Positions 41,090 through 41,818 of a stretch of DNA of 41,818 nt are shown one piece after another (the first letter of the stretch is position 1; each line of letters starts with the position of its first letter). The notes under the pieces were generated by a model. The model was given only the letters and a program-made list of their open reading frames with translations. It was not told the DNA's origin and did no database searches. Made by a program: the position numbers and the translations under genes. This DNA comes from Alphaproteobacteria bacterium (GTDB lineage: Bacteria > Pseudomonadota > Alphaproteobacteria > Bin95): the NCBI GenBank assembly GCA_022825195.1, contig JAJDYL010000025.1, positions 1 to 41,818 on the forward strand. Reading direction: 5' to 3'.

Positions 41090-41818
41090 TCAAAGCCCCC
41101 AGCGCAATGCCAGCAGGTCGAGCGGGCGGGCGAGTTCCAGCAAACCTTCCAGCACCTCCGGCTCCAGCGGCGTGAGCGGGGCGCGGACGTGGGCGGAGCG
41201 GATGACGCCGCCGGCCTTCATCGCCGCCTTGCAGGCGCGGAGGCCGCACTGGCGGTTTTCATAGTTGATGAGCGGCAGCACGCGGGCGTATGCGGCGGCG
41301 GCTTCCTCGCGGCGGCCGTCGCGGTGGGCGTCCACCACGGGCTTCAGCAGGTCCGGCAGGAGGGCGCTCGGCATCGTGCCGGTCGCGCCGGCGTCGAGGT
41401 CCGCCATCAGGGTGATCGCCTCCTCGCCGTCGAACGGTCCCTCTATGGCCTCGCCGCCGGCCCGGATAAGCGCGCGCAGCTTCGCCGCGGCCTGCGGCGT
41501 CTCGATCTTGAAATAGGCGACGCCGCCGATCTCCTTCGCAAGCCGGGCGAGGAAGGGCACGGAAAGCTCCACGCCGGAAAGCGGCGCATCCTGCACCATG
41601 ATCGGCAGGCCCGCCTCCGCCGCCCGGGCGAATTGCTCGTAGGTCTGCGCTTCCGTGCCCCGGAGCCCGGTCCCGTGATAGGGCGGCATCAGCATGACCA
41701 TCGCGGCGCCCAGCTCCGCCGCCCGCCGGCAGCGCTCCACCACGATCCGGGTCGAGAAATGCGAGGCGGCGACGATGACCGGCAGGCGGCCCGCGACATG
41801 CTCCAGGCAGGTCCGGGC
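41090..41818 (-). CDS. DapA/dihydrodipicolinate synthase family protein, C-terminal part
   Basis: The frame enters from the right edge and ends at 41090, giving 242 visible residues; the N-terminus is outside. LPVIVAASHFSTR, MVMLMPPYHGT, LPIMVQDAPLSGVEL and YFKIETPQA match the class I aldolase fold, with the Lys of YFKIE as the Schiff-base residue. This family makes or splits C-C bonds next to a keto acid such as pyruvate. The genome's biosynthetic DapA may be elsewhere; the neighbouring GNAT gene gives no clue. Confidence 0.88.
   Translation of the reverse strand, partial: ARTCLEHVAGRLPVIVAASHFSTRIVVERCRRAAELGAAMVMLMPPYHGTGLRGTEAQTYEQFARAAEAGLPIMVQDAPLSGVELSVPFLARLAKEIGGVAYFKIETPQAAAKLRALIRAGGEAIEGPFDGEEAITLMADLDAGATGTMPSALLPDLLKPVVDAHRDGRREEAAAAYARVLPLINYENRQCGLRACKAAMKAGGVIRSAHVRAPLTPLEPEVLEGLLELARPLDLLALRWGL

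Overview
The window is about 42 kb of very GC-rich bacterial chromosome, densely packed with short gaps and many ATGA start/stop overlaps. Gene content suggests an alphaproteobacterium of the Rhodospirillales type: a fused ATP-grasp/alpha-E protein with a transglutaminase, NtaA-type flavin monooxygenase, CaiB/BaiF CoA-transferase, MmgE/PrpD, several amidases and amidohydrolases, and many toxin-antitoxin pairs. That assignment is inference from gene content and GC; there is no rRNA or other marker gene here. I saw no tRNA, rRNA, CRISPR array or intact insertion sequence.

Layout. The left edge (1-659) holds the start of a phage terminase small-subunit-like gene and a repeat-rich upstream region. 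From 10788 down to 660 run eight minus-strand genes: MmgE/PrpD, a penicillin-acylase lipoprotein, a GH3 acyl-amido synthetase, a Rieske ferredoxin, a 125-residue unknown, an ACMSD-type amidohydrolase, an NtaA-type monooxygenase and a TTC38-like TPR protein. This looks like an accessory catabolic or amide-chemistry operon. From 10895 to 17724 are a DMT transporter, NudC, a nucleotidyltransferase with a small partner, the ATP-grasp/alpha-E and transglutaminase pair, and a HigBA-like module. From 17771 to 23417 are DsbA-like, MoeB-like, a DadA-like oxidase, a CoA-transferase, RidA and a 2-oxoglutarate oxygenase. From 23440 to 26605 is a three-gene minus-strand operon, URC1-URC4-upp, matching the URC uracil-degradation pathway. 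A RelE/XRE module (26744-27656), an amidase and an adenine deaminase follow.

After a 526-bp repeat-bearing gap, a plus-strand operon (30879-34331) carries a VOC protein, an AMI1-like amidase, an AtzH/HpxZ-like protein and an FAD dehydrogenase. Facing it is a minus-strand set: a 359-residue unknown ending in a CxxC tail, a VapBC cassette, a UGSC-family selenoprotein whose UGA lies in frame at 37129-37131, a YtcJ-like amidohydrolase and a G3E GTPase. The last three are coupled by ATGA overlaps. The window ends with an enolase-superfamily enzyme, a GNAT acetyltransferase and a truncated DapA-family gene.

The most notable find is the selenoprotein locus. Two apparently separate short ORFs join through a UGA into one protein with a U-G-S-C motif, and a SECIS-like hairpin sits just after the UGA. 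A toxin-antitoxin cassette has apparently been inserted next to it, leaving a duplicated tail of the neighbouring gene. Four toxin-antitoxin or toxin-like modules in 42 kb point to a plastic genome region.
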